DNA from: Eutrigla gurnardus
Taxonomy: Eukaryota > Chordata > Actinopteri > Perciformes > Triglidae
DNA length: 64,000 nucleotides
Assembly: GCA_963514095.1 (NCBI GenBank)
Contig: OY741282.1
Location: 12,672,347 to 12,736,346, forward strand
Direction: 5' to 3'
Shown: in pieces, positions 1 through 34,100 of the stretch
Layout: each line of letters opens with the position of its first letter
How positions within the stretch are numbered: the first letter of the stretch is position 1
Notes under the pieces: model-generated
What the model saw: the letters and a program-made list of their open reading frames with translations, nothing else
The model's database searches: none
Told to the model about the DNA's origin: nothing
Translations under genes and position numbers: made by a program

Positions 1-2646
1 AAGACTATCAAATGTGAACAGTAAACAGTTAAATACCATGAAAGGCAGCAATCCAAAAATGTACACGATCAAAATAGTCTTAGCAATCGGGTGGCTAACC
101 CAAACCTAAAAATGATCTCTGTATATGTTTCTCTTAACCTCCATCTTTAAACATCTGCCCAGTGAAGGTCAAAATACCAAAGAATAAACTAAAAACGCCT
201 ATACAATTTTGCTATGTTACAGTCATTGATCTCGGTTGTCAACAAGTGATGATAACTACCCTTAACAACCACCTATAATATATTATGATGTATGTTTTCT
301 AAGCTTCTAACCATCTATGTGGCCAACCTACTGAACATGGTGACGCCTTAACTCAAGCTTTTTTGTGCACAAAAGCAATTAAATGACATAACATGAATCT
401 GCTCAAATATATGAAGGGGTTTCAAAGGGATATTTTAATAGGCTAAATGGCTGCAGTTCATTATTAAAGTATTTAAATCGTGACCATATACATTTTGAGA
501 GATTACAATTAATAAAAATAAAACCACTGCCAAGGGGATTGGCAGCCTGTACCAGTTGCTTAACTGCACTGCTTTCTGTGGGATTTCTGTGGGAAATCTG
601 CAGGATTTCTGTGCAGTACAAAGGGTTAGCAGACAGGAAGAGGTTTAGCTGTCCTTCCAGTGAAAACGAGCCGAAGCTTTTAGAGTTAAAAGGTAGACGG
701 TGGGACGAGTGAAAGGCCAATGGAAAAATGACTTCCAAGTGTTTACGCTCCTCCGTAAAGAGAAAGAGAAGACAAACGTCCACGGAGTGCTGCAGGGGAG
801 GAGGAGGGCTGTTAAACTCTTAACTGACTCTTGGACCCAAAGTGTCTGAGGTCTTTGATGCTGCCTATAGCGACATCATCACGACAGTGAAGTGGTTGTG
901 AATGTTACAGCGGATTCTGTTTATGTAGACTGCAGAAGGACCTTAAATTCACCATGCGATGCTGACCGATGCTTGGTCTTAATGACGGACATGCCTACAT
1001 ATGAAGTTGTGGAGATTAATAATGCAGCCAGTCTTCAAATGACACCATTATTGAAACATTGCACTATGTAGCTGTCGGGTTCGGGTTAGTAGTCCCTCTG
1101 GAATGAGTATATCGATGCCAAAGATGTGACAATATGAAACACAAGCTCACACTTAACTGTGAACTTCACAGGTTATTCTTTTATATAAATTGATAGCTAA
1201 GATAACTATAAAAACCCATGTGTTGTTAAAGATACGACAACAGATAAAAATAATAGGATGTAATTTAAACTAAACACAGACGGCCCTGTCTCCTTGGTGC
1301 AACTGTGCAGCGGGGTGTGCACTTAGTGTTGATGCTGTGCCAAGGTTTGCAAACTAACAGCAGCTGGCTGGCAGGGCAGAGGGATGTATAGATACACAAA
1401 CCTAGCTTTTGTCTCTTTCCCCGTCTGTCAAACACGCTCCCTCAGTGGCCCATGTGAGAGTGTCATACCTCAGCTAGGGAGCCCAAGTTAGAAGCCATTA
1501 GCCTCTGTCAGACCTCACTGTTATGACTACAGATACACAGTGCTAAATCTGTTGAAAAAGAGAGACAGGAGCAGCAGGAAGCACCAAAAAAAAAAAGGGT
1601 TTCTATTGAAGACTGCACCTCTGCCCTTCATTTCAGCACCTATGGCTGGTTGCCCTCACCAAATGGGTTTCCGAGAAAGCAGGATTAGTAAAAGTACATA
1701 GTATGCAAACGTGTTTGACAGGGCGGCGCATGTGAATAGAACATGGGGAATGCGTCCGTAGATAATTTAATTTCAAATGTAACTCAAGGGCATATAAAAG
1801 TGTAGGAGCGTCAATTGCTGTCTTGCCAAACGTTTGTGGGAATGACTTGTGAGTCAAGAAAGGTCACATTACTACACTTTCTCCAAGGTTTCCGCCTCCT
1901 TTTCCCCTCCATAACTCAAACTTGTCTCTATTTTCACCCCAAGCCGAGTTTCATTCAGGTGTGCCATGATGCCGAGATGCAACTTCAGACACAGTGCTTA
2001 AAAGTGAAAATGTCTAGTCACTGCCAGAGGATTGGGCAATTTGATATTTGATTAACAAAAAAAACTGCGTGAACTGATATGAAATTAAATTACATTTTAG
2101 CTGACTTTTTGTAGAATTGCGTTTCTAAAACATAACAGAGGCTGCTGACTGCACAGTTCTGGATCCGTCTCTCTAACGTCCTGTTGTGTACACTACCACA
2201 TAGTTGCTGTTAAAAATGTAATAAACATGACTAAAATAAATAAGACCCAAAATAAAAGACGCAAATTCTAATCCCTTGGAATAAACCTGTTTTAGGTTAA
2301 ACGGAAAGTTAAATAAATCTCCATAAAAGGCCAGTCAAAATGGTTCGCCTGTCATGATGAGGCCTTAGATGGCCGTTGCTGTGTTTTCAGCAGCTACATC
2401 CAAATAAAAACAGTTTAAGGCTGCAGTTTTGTTTGAGCCCAGACTGTCTACGTGGACGAGGAATGCCATGCGCATCGGTTCCATCATGTTTTTCATTATG
2501 TTCCATTGTGGATTCATTATGGTTCTTTTCCACTGTGCATTATTTAGGGTCATTTGGGTTTTGTAACCAAAATATCATATCAACCAGTTTGAAAAACATC
2601 TTGCAATGAGAACAGTTGTGGTCGTAGGGATTAAGGCGGGGCTTAC
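1..2646 (-). other. Intron of WDR70, no exon recognised
   Basis: This sequence lies downstream of the last visible WDR70 exon. I looked on the minus strand for the next expected segment (VVRCLWHPK-like) and did not find it. The sequence is AT-rich with only short, shadow-like open frames and no clear interspersed repeat. It is therefore taken as intronic. Confidence 0.7.
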
Positions 2647-24694
<22,048 letters not shown>

Positions 24695-24724
24695 GTTTTC
24701 AAATGCGAAGATTACCTTTGACCT

Positions 24725-24732
24725 CCGGAAGT
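24725..24732 (+). promoter_or_regulatory. ETS-type core promoter motif CCGGAAGT upstream of WDR70
   Basis: The octamer CCGGAAGT lies 31 bp upstream of the WDR70 start codon (gene on the minus strand). It is the classic ETS/GABPA site of housekeeping promoters and its position suits the transcription start region. The motif is directly visible; function is inferred. Confidence 0.5.
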
Positions 24733-24787
24733 TCTTTCTTCTTCTTCCTTTTTATGGCGGTTGGCAAACAACTTGCAGGCGCATTAC

Positions 24788-24800
24788 CGCCCCCTTCTGG
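24788..24800 (-). promoter_or_regulatory. CTCF-like motif between WDR70 promoter and CPLANE1 3' end
   Basis: On the minus strand CCAGAAGGGGGCG matches the CTCF core with one mismatch. It lies about 95 bp upstream of the WDR70 start codon. Confidence 0.3.
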
Positions 24801-25255
24801 ACTGGAGTGTGGGTCAGAGTAACCTTATTGCACTAAATTCTAAAACTAAAGCACTAAGTATTGTCCACTCTAAAGCTCTGAATGCTCTTCTTTTCAAACA
24901 TGGACGACATGAACTCATTTATTAACAACATATTTTAAAGAATGGACCTTTAATACTGTATCACTTTCTTTCAAAGTTAAGTTTGTTGTGTTGATATTAT
25001 GATCACAGAGTGTTTGTTTTCGTCTATGATTTTAAAGAACACGAAACACAATGAAAAGGAGAAGAAACAGCTTTGAAAGGCTTAAATATGTATATTTAAT
25101 AGTTGGGACAGTAAAGTCTTTACAAAACTGAATTATAAATGTAGAAAACTTGGTAACATACATTCTCAAGAAGAGGACATCACTGTAGATGCTAGTGCAA
25201 TAAATATTCTATTACAAATCTTATATAAAAATAAAATTGATCACATCAAATATAA

Positions 25256-25261
25256 TTTATT
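25256..25261 (-). terminator. CPLANE1 polyadenylation signal
   Basis: TTTATT on the plus strand is AATAAA on the minus strand, about 115 bp beyond the CPLANE1 stop codon. It is the first canonical signal after the stop and gives a short 3' UTR that ends before the WDR70 promoter. Confidence 0.55.
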
Positions 25262-25376
25262 GTAGGTCTACTTTACCAAGAAAAAATATTAATCTGTCTT
25301 GATCGTATCGTATCTAATTTAGAAAACATATAATACAAATAATATTCATATGATCAGACATTATCAAATAGGCACA

Positions 25377-28171
25377 TCAAGTGTTTTCCATTAATATTCC
25401 TTCTACTTCAGCCCAGTCTATTTTGCTGAGGCTGCTGCTGGCGCATTCAGAAAGGTTGTCCAGCCAGTCCATGGCTGACACACCAGCTGCAGCAGCGTCA
25501 TCCTGGTCATCCGACAGTCCAGCCAAAACCTGAGAACGTATCAAAATCATCTATCAACAAAAACGTGTGGTGTTTTCTCAAGTGTTATTTCTTTCCATCT
25601 ACAGTAGTTACATCAAATCAGATAGATGCTAAAAGGTGATAACTGTTATTCTTACTATGTTAGAGGTGGGCTCCCAAAGGTTCACCTCTTCTCTCTCTCC
25701 CATCCACGTCTGCTCCCTCGGGATCCCTCTCCCTACAGCGGCCCTTCTTGAGGGACCCGTGTTTGGCCCCGCCGTTCTCTGCTGTTCCTCACTAGGTTTA
25801 GTGTGGCTCTTTGTGTTTGACAGCATGCCACGCCTGGTCACCTGAGACAGACGGTCCTTTGGCAGAGTGGTAACTAATACGAAATTATTAGTATGGGGAA
25901 TTTAATATTATTGCTTTGACAAAAGAATGAAAGTCCATCTACAGGGTTTGATCAACAGCAGATATTCACATATCATTTACACTTTTCTTTTTACAGAACA
26001 CCAGTGAAGTTGAATCTCATTATGATACCTGGTCTATGTAGTCCCAGTCTCCTGCGGTGCTCCTCTGAAGGCCGTCCCAGCATCTCAGCAGTCCATGGAC
26101 GAAGGTGGAGTGGAGCTTGTCCTGACTTAAGACTTCTCTTATCATCAGCAGATACACTGTTTGCCCTAAGAAGAGGATATTACCGCCATCATTAAACATC
26201 AACAGGTTTGGTTCTGTGCAAAATCTGAATGAATGACGAATGGTTTGTTCCGGATCAGAGAACAATGATTCTTTAATGAGACAGGATCCTGGTCTCATTA
26301 CTATTGCAGGAGATACCTGTGAGCGCCACCAGCGGGTGGAGTGGAGCTGGGTCGTGTAGTTAAGGCCACTGCTGAAACGTCAGCCTGTGAAGAAGTGCGT
26401 ACGGTTGGATGACTGGTGTGAAGGTCACCGGCTAAAGAACAGGCTTCCCGGGTCCTCTGGTTGTATTGCTCCAGTAGCATGAACCTTTTAAATCAAATGG
26501 AAATAACAGTAACACATACAGTATGCACACGCATGCTTCTTGTGTACAGACAAATGTAAACGGGTACATACTTTTCCTTTTCCTCTCTACTTCTCCAAAT
26601 GGTTGCTTGTTTCTTGTTTGCTGATTTCTGCAGGGGCAGAGCAGGCGGAGAACAATGGATATCATATCTTTTAAAAGAAATATATCAATTCCAGTGGCGA
26701 GGCAAACCCATCTCACCACTTTTCCAGAGGTAGTGAAAGGTTTGTGCTCCCTCTCCCTCAGGCCCTCTCTGTGTTTTTGATAAACAGCCAGTGTTTCCCG
26801 CTGTTTCCTCCTCATCCAGACCCTCAGCTCTCTCCTCTCGTCGTCAGGAAGGACGCGTTTCTGCGACATCCAGCTACTTTGCAGCTGGTCCTGCCTGCTA
26901 GGGGGGTCAGATTACATTTCAACTCAGTGATAACTCATAATCATTTGGACAGCACTGGATTTTAGTAAGTGCTATACCTGCTGCAGTGTGTAGTCTGTGA
27001 ATGGGACAGCTCCAGGTCAGTCAGGGATAAATACCCTTCCCTCACCAACTCGTCTAAGATTTCTGCTGTATCGGATAGCCCGGTCTGACCCAGATTCTCA
27101 TCTTCCCATCTGGAGATGGACGGGTAGAGGGAGGGGTCAAACAAAATAAAATAACAGTTTGTTAAGAGCATCCACAAGAGATGTGAGTCATAACATGGTT
27201 TACAAGAGTTACTCAAACCTACATAGGAGATATTCCAGACGCTTCAGTCAGCTGATCTTTCATTTCTGCATAACAAACAGATGAAATAATAACTTTTAAC
27301 GTACAAAAATAAAGAATCCATCAGATGTTTTCAAAATCTATTCACAACTAAAGTACAGTGGTTTGCCACTTCACCAGCTGCTTGTTCAAGGTAGTTACTA
27401 TTTTCATGAAAAGTTCAATGAAATGCATCTTTACTTGGAGGGGTGTGAAGGTAGGAAGGACCAGCATGGTGACTGTTAGAGGAAGTAGAATAACGGTAAG
27501 ATGGCTTCTTTTCGGAAGCCCAGGAGTCATTATGAAGCACGCCTTCTTCCTGATTTTCTTCTTCCTCGTCACAGGAATTCGGTTGTGTCGAGGTATTCAG
27601 TTGTGGTAACCATGCTGGGAGTGACAGAAAACGCACAACAGTTTCATTCAATTAAACTATTTTTTTTTGCACTTGGGTTTCAAGGACTTTCAATGCGATG
27701 TCATAGGTCATACCTTCCTGTGGGACAGACAGTCTGACAGTTTTTTTTACTGCCGCGGGAGTCTTCACATCAGGAGCCGAGACCGGTGTCAGCTGAATAT
27801 TGTTCACCAACTACCCAAAGAACGATATATCACATGTATTTGTCAGCCTTTGATATAAACTCGGGTGTCATTCATAATATAAGGAGGAGAAATAATAAAA
27901 ACAAAATGTTCCTGTACCATCCTGGAGTTGGAGAAGTCCATCTCTAAATAGTCTGCAATGTCCTGTAGAGCAGCCAACTGGGCGTCCAGCTGTGACAGCC
28001 GGGAGGAGAACCAGACTGTCGGAGGTGTGGACGAGGCACTGTGAGGTACAACGCTCTGGATCTTGATGGCTTGACAGATTTCAGAGTCAAGTGGATCTAC
28101 AGAGTCTTGTGGAGTGATCCTTCCTGGATCCCCATTGGGCTCAACGTGGCTGAGCGGCTCCTCTGGGATAT
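25377..28171 (-). CDS. cplane1: CPLANE1 coding exons 37-47: C-terminal region with charged helix (residues about 2685-3223)
   Basis: Exons in transcript order are 27918-28171, 27714-27810, 27435-27614, 27223-27265, 26978-27109, 26717-26897, 26572-26627, 26317-26484, 26029-26165, 25656-25873 and 25377-25529. Segments include LDAQLAALQDIADYLEMDF (helical), DTAEILDELVREGYLSLTDL, then a long basic/acidic helix around MSQKRVLPDDERRELRVWM and the end ILMENT. The 43-bp exon at 27223-27265 is the smallest. The donor of the exon at 26717 could be at 26720, removing one Val. Confidence 0.93.
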
Positions 28172-31100
28172 CTTGAATGTACAGTACAACAGATATTAGG
28201 ACCAAATGTTAGCGTTGTGCTTCTCCACTGATCAGATTGTATTCATTCATGTGATTGATTGTATTTTTCCGATATAAAGACATATACAGACCTGTGTGTG
28301 ATATCCATTGGAGTTCCTCTGGAACTGAGACTAAGGGCTGTGGGTCGGCGGCAGCACTTCTAATAACAGAGGTGGCAAGTACATGAAGCTGAGCAGAAGT
28401 AGGTGAAGACGGGCGGACGGGAGGAACATCTTGTGCTCCCGGGCTGAGACGGGGTGGCAAGTCCTGATGCAGGGCTTTGTTGTCTAGATCCAGGACACTT
28501 ATGAAGTGGCGGCCATCCAGACCCTGAGAGACAAAGTCAAATATCTATGAATTAAAAGTAACCTCTTACTAAAACGTGAGGTGAATATAAATAAAGGGTG
28601 CATGCTGCATGAATTTATGGGTGCTTTTTCAGATGGAGATCAGTTTGTATGAAGTTACTGCTTTCTACACATAGAACAGAAGGCATGTACTGTGTGTTGT
28701 ATTCAAAACCTAATTTAAATACATGGAATGAAGGACCAATTCATCCTGCATGTCTGGCCTCTTACCAGATTCTTCTCTGGCTCTGGTGGGGTCTCCTCTG
28801 TGCCCTCGCTACTAAACTGCGTATTCCCCGAATGTTGTGCTGGATTAAAAAAAAAAAAAACGCACACGTACACAAACACATCATGTTTAACACTTCATTA
28901 CGTCCACGGCAGATAAAATCAGTGTGTTGTGCTTGTACCTGGAATATCAAATCAACTTACTTTTAGGGCTACTAGCGCTCACAGAGACAGACACAGCTTT
29001 ATCCACGAGTGTGGGAGGACAAGCTAAAAGAAAGATAACCAACATGGTACACGCTCAGCATCCATGGTTTTGGAAGACATGTACTTGAAATAAGAGAAAT
29101 CCAATATTAAAATGTTTTCATTGATTAAAAATACATTCTCATTCAACTGTATAAAAGGTGTATAAAACGCTCACTCACCCGGGTCTGTGTTGGTGAAAGC
29201 ATCGTGGCACTCTGGGGGTCTTTTACATGTGGAAGCAAAGGCATGCAGCTCAGCTGAAGTGGACACGGCCCTGTCCAATAATCTCTGACCGGTCAGCACA
29301 GCATCGAAGGACCCTGGGAGTTAAAACAACAGTACATCAGATCTGAAAGTGTCCAGTCAAGACCTACATTATACTGTAAAAGTAAGGGCCAGGGGATTAT
29401 TTGCTCTGAAAAAGGAGGTACATTGTGCTCTTTCAGCAACATGTATAAAAGCCTGTATTGCATTGCCAGTCATTAGTGAAACGTGTATTTGTCACTCACC
29501 AAATTGAGCAGAATTGGCAACATCCTGTCCGGGGGTGATCTCTTCAGCAACCGCAGGCTCTTCGTCTTCAGGCTCATTTGTTGGCTGTAGCAATAATGGA
29601 AGAAATAAGTGATATAATTGCACTTATACATTGCTAGTAGCACAAAATACTTCTCACTAGAATGAATATTGTCCTACCTCTTGTGTAGGAATGATGGACT
29701 CATTTAGTCTGAATCTGACCTCGGTTTTTCTTGCAGTCTTCTCCTCTCTCCTCTTCTGCCTACAAACACACAATTAGTATCGTGGTTAAAAAATGATCCA
29801 CTTAAAATAACAAATAATCAATAACATGAAAATGAATATGTGATTGCCTCTTGCTGGAGTTACAGCTGGGAAGAGTGGGAGCTCTTCCAGTGCTTCCAGT
29901 AGGTAGGTCTACTCTGAGCAGCTGCAGTCGAGCCTCTTCAGCGTTCTCCTTCCCGACCCCTGAACTTGTCAACTCCTCCATGGACATGAGACGGGTCATT
30001 TGGGCTGCAGGAGCGGCTTTGGGAAACTTCTGTGGCAGAGACAGATATTCCTACATGAACTACAATGCAATATTTAACGACACCCACTTAAAAACAATCT
30101 TTAAATAATAGTCTTGCTTGCCATTTGTGGTCCAGAATCTAAATGTAGAAGCCTGATCATAGGTGCTTCTCCCATCGGAGCTGCGATGACAGTCGTGGGC
30201 CTGGAAGGAGGTGGTAGGGGTAGTTTGGGGAACGTGGTGTTGCTGTGTGGAACAGGCTCTAAGTGCAGCAGGCGAAGGCCCTGCATTGGTGCAGGCGTGT
30301 GAGCTGGTAGAGCCGGAGGAAAGAGGGAGAATTCCTGCTCCCCAGGTCTTTCCGATGTCTGAATCTGGGCTTGAGAAATCCTGGGAGTTGAATAACTGAG
30401 TTGTCTGTTTAGAAACAATGTGGATTGGTCATTGGTTTTCGGCTTGTGCTGATGAGAGTCTATAGTCGCAGGGTTTGCAGTGTGGAGCGCCTGGGGGCCT
30501 TGGGGATGATGGGGGGCACTCTGCTGGGGCAACGGGGGACGATGGAGCTGAAGTAACTTCAGGCCAAAGACCTGGGGAGCAGGATCACTCTGTTTGCTCT
30601 CATTAGAAGGCAGGAACACAGGGCCACTGTGAATAGCATGAGTGGGGTCAGTAGTGGCCAGAAGCCCCTCTGAGGGTCGTATTAACCTTCTGCTCTCCAT
30701 AAACTGGATTTCTGGTGACACCGCCTGGATAGAGAGTGGCTGAATTTCCTGAAGGAAAAAAAGAAAAATAAACTGTATTCACCATGGTTTCACTTGGATT
30801 TAGTTATTGTTTACATCGATGCACAATATGTCACAACGTAACAGAACACTATGATAACTTACACATGCACCATTAGCAGTGGAGGGTAGGTTCCTGGTGG
30901 TGTGATGCTGGCTGCCTGTTGGAGACGTTTCCCCTGAGCTCTGATTGGCAGGCTGGTCTGTAAACATACATGCAGGGGCCTGACTGGACTGCAGGGTGTT
31001 GGATCTTGAACTTGGCACACGTGCTTGTGTCTGAGGTGGCACAGACACGTTGGTGTGAAGGAGTAGGGGATTTGGTTGAGGGATGAAGTTGGCAGCATGA

Positions 31101-34100
31101 CATGATGGCACGTTAGGGTGAGAGGTGTTCATGTCAGACTGGGCCAAAGAAGAGCTCTGCTGGGCTAGCTGCAGGTTGGAGAACGAAGCTCCCAATACCT
31201 CCATCAGGCCCATGTAGTTGATATGCTAGAATGAAGGACAAAAACGCTTCAGATCAGGATCAATCTAAAGAGTCAACTGAGTAAAAAGCTTATAGGTTTT
31301 ATGTTCTTACCTGAACCAATCTGTATAAGTCTTCACCCAGACGTTGTCGCATTGGCAGAGTCTGATTGGGGGCTGAAGAATCCACAGTGGGTCCACCAGC
31401 CATGGAGGTTTGTGGCTGAGGGCTCGGAAGAGCCACAGGTGTGTTGGGGAGCAGCACTCCGATTGAATCAGAGGGTTGGGCATGGATCTCTGCCTCCGGC
31501 TGGACAGTAGGAGGAGGTTGGGGCTCTGGGTGTGGGGGAGCTTGCAGGCTTTCAGCATGACTGTGACATAAACCGGAAATCAGGCAATTTCCACACACCA
31601 ATGTCAACATCAATGTCAATGTTTTTCAATGTGTGGTGTTCAAGCATTTAAGGGGAGTACAACTTAGCATTACATAACAAGATTTGACTTAAATAATTAT
31701 GTCATACTGAGCAACTTTGCACTACAATGTTGGCACTAATTTACTGCAGTAACTGCTCTATTTACTGTTACCTATTTACTTGTAAGGTTTATATTATAAA
31801 CTCACAGTGAGGTGGAGCTGGACATGTCTTCAGCACTTTCCGAGAACTCCAGGTCTGCAAGCTTTAAACTCCTATTATTCACCATTTCAGGTGTGCAGAT
31901 GCGTTCAGAGATGTTCCCATTGGAAACAGAGGATGACACTTCCAAGCCATCACTGTCACTTCTTCTGCCTACAAACATGAAACACATCAATTCATATTTT
32001 CCGTTATAAGGGGCGGCATTACAGCATTTGATGGTCCAATATAACGTATGCAGTCTACCTTCTTTTTCAGGCGTAACATCTAAGTCATCGAGAGATGGTT
32101 GTTGTGAACTGGATTGTCTCTGCTGAGCATCAAAGGTCAATTGATCCTGGTCATTGGGGAGAGGTGACCTGTGAAATATCAGCTCCTCTGGTTCATCTGT
32201 GGGAGAACCACTGCAGGGAAACACATAACATATAAATACAGTAGGTTTTACAGTTAAACTGAAAGGAACAACGCTGTTTTATATGAAACTGTTTGCAACA
32301 TGAAACTATGTGAAATGGTGAATCAGTAAAGAAAAAACTAAAGCACTCACATGGACAGTTCTTGCTGTAGATTGTGATCAAAACCAATTATGGGAGTGTT
32401 GGCTGATCCAGGGTAGCCTGTATCAACACTGCTCTCTCTCTCCTGGTCCCTAACCGTCTCCGGTTGCAGCACAGGGGCTACAGTCCATCGTGTTTCTGGA
32501 ACTTGGAGGTGGGCACTGTAGTGGTCTGTCCCGAGGAGAGCAGTGTGCCTGCGCTCCAGCAAGCTGAGGGAAGTGAGGATGGCAGGCGCGGAGGCTTTCA
32601 CGCGGATCACGACTCCTTCATCAGCTGTTCTTCCGACGCCTCCTCCCCTCTCTTTCTTCTTTTTTCCATGATGTCCTAGCAGCACCCTTCTATCAGCCCA
32701 GCGTACCATCCACTCCAGCAGCCTGCCCAGCTCTGGAAAGCGAGCCTCGAGTTTAGGGTCCAGGCCCTGCTGCAGTTCAATCACAGTCTCCACAGAAGAT
32801 AAGGAGCCAAATATCATGCTCTCCGAAGGCTGCGCCGTGGGAAAATCACCTTGACTAGGGCTAGTTTCAGAACCAAAGAGCCCCCACTTCATTCTTTGAC
32901 CGGCAGGCCTCTGCTGTCGGAGGCCGAACAAACCTTTTTGCCCGCCAGTTCTCAGCCCGGGAAGAGAGGTGACGGAGAGGCTGGTTCTGGATATGGGGGA
33001 TTCATTCCACATGGAGGAAGTTTGCAGATCGGTTGTCGCAGCTTGTTTCATGGGCTTGTAGCAGCACCCGGCCCTGAACACCGGCGGGTCGTTGGCCCGG
33101 CGTTTTCTCGCCGGATGGTGCCCATCTCTTTGACGGCGATGAACAGTTGTGAGCACATCGAAGGTGAGAGAATGCAACTCTCTCTCCCTCAGCTGGGAGG
33201 AGAAGCCCTTCAACAAAGGAGGTTCACCGCCCGAGTCCCCTCCATCGGCACTGTCCTTCTCTAGCACATAGCTGAGGAAGAGCTCCAGGAAATTCAGATA
33301 CTCCTCGTCTTCCAGCTCAAACTCCCAGGTGCCAACCACCGGTAGGGGGGGCTGCTCTTTCTGCTTGGCATCGCCTGGATGACTCTCCTCCTGAATGACG
33401 CTTTCGATCTTAACAGCAGTCTTTTTTGCATGTGCTCGATCTCTTACTTTTGCTTTTTTGCCCCTGCAGAGAAGAACATAGAGCACAGAATAAGCCACAA
33501 CATAGATGCACGACACCTCAGAGTAATGGAAGTTCTACTCTTCATCGCTGGCTACCTTTTCGTGGCTCCGCTCTGGATTTCAGGAGAGATAGCCTCAGAT
33601 GTATTATCCACGGTGTCTCCATCGCTATACACTGGGGGAAACCCACCGTCAGTTAAGGTGCTGGTGCTCAGGCTTGTACCCAGTGAGAGTTGCTTCAACA
33701 TGGCCATCCCATATTTGCTTCCCCTGTCCTCCTCCTCCTCCTCTTTCTCCCACAGATGGAGCTCAGGGCGGCCCAGGTGCCTTGTCAAACGCCCCAGATG
33801 TTTTCTCCTCTGCCTGAATTTGTCTTGAATTACAATCATCATTGATTCGTTCTCCTCCTCCTCCTCCTCCTCTTCCCCCCCTAGAAGACAAACAGAATAG
33901 CATGGAGGGACATTTATATAAGTATATCCCCTATATTTAGGAGATGCAAGCATAATAATTTAAATATTATTCATCCTAAAAGTCACTTAAAAGGAATACA
34001 AAAAGCTTTGAGGATTTTAAACCAGATTAGCATACACTGATTATAGGTTACTAGCCCTAATTTGAGAATAACGTTTAGAGAGATTACAAAGATTATTCAA

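Larger units (their letters stand above)
24695..25376 (-). other. Intergenic gap between CPLANE1 stop and WDR70 start
   Basis: This 682-bp gap carries the CPLANE1 3' UTR and polyadenylation signal, AT-rich sequence, and then the WDR70 5' UTR and promoter with the ETS and CTCF-like motifs. No further gene fits. Confidence 0.7.

Noticed and set aside
1..2646. Possible remaining WDR70 C-terminal exons
   Set aside because: No minus-strand segment resembles the expected continuation of the propeller or the basic C-terminus.
30114..30399. Plus-strand Gly/Val-rich ORFs
   Set aside because: They are antisense shadows of the Pro-rich CPLANE1 exon at 30122-30748.
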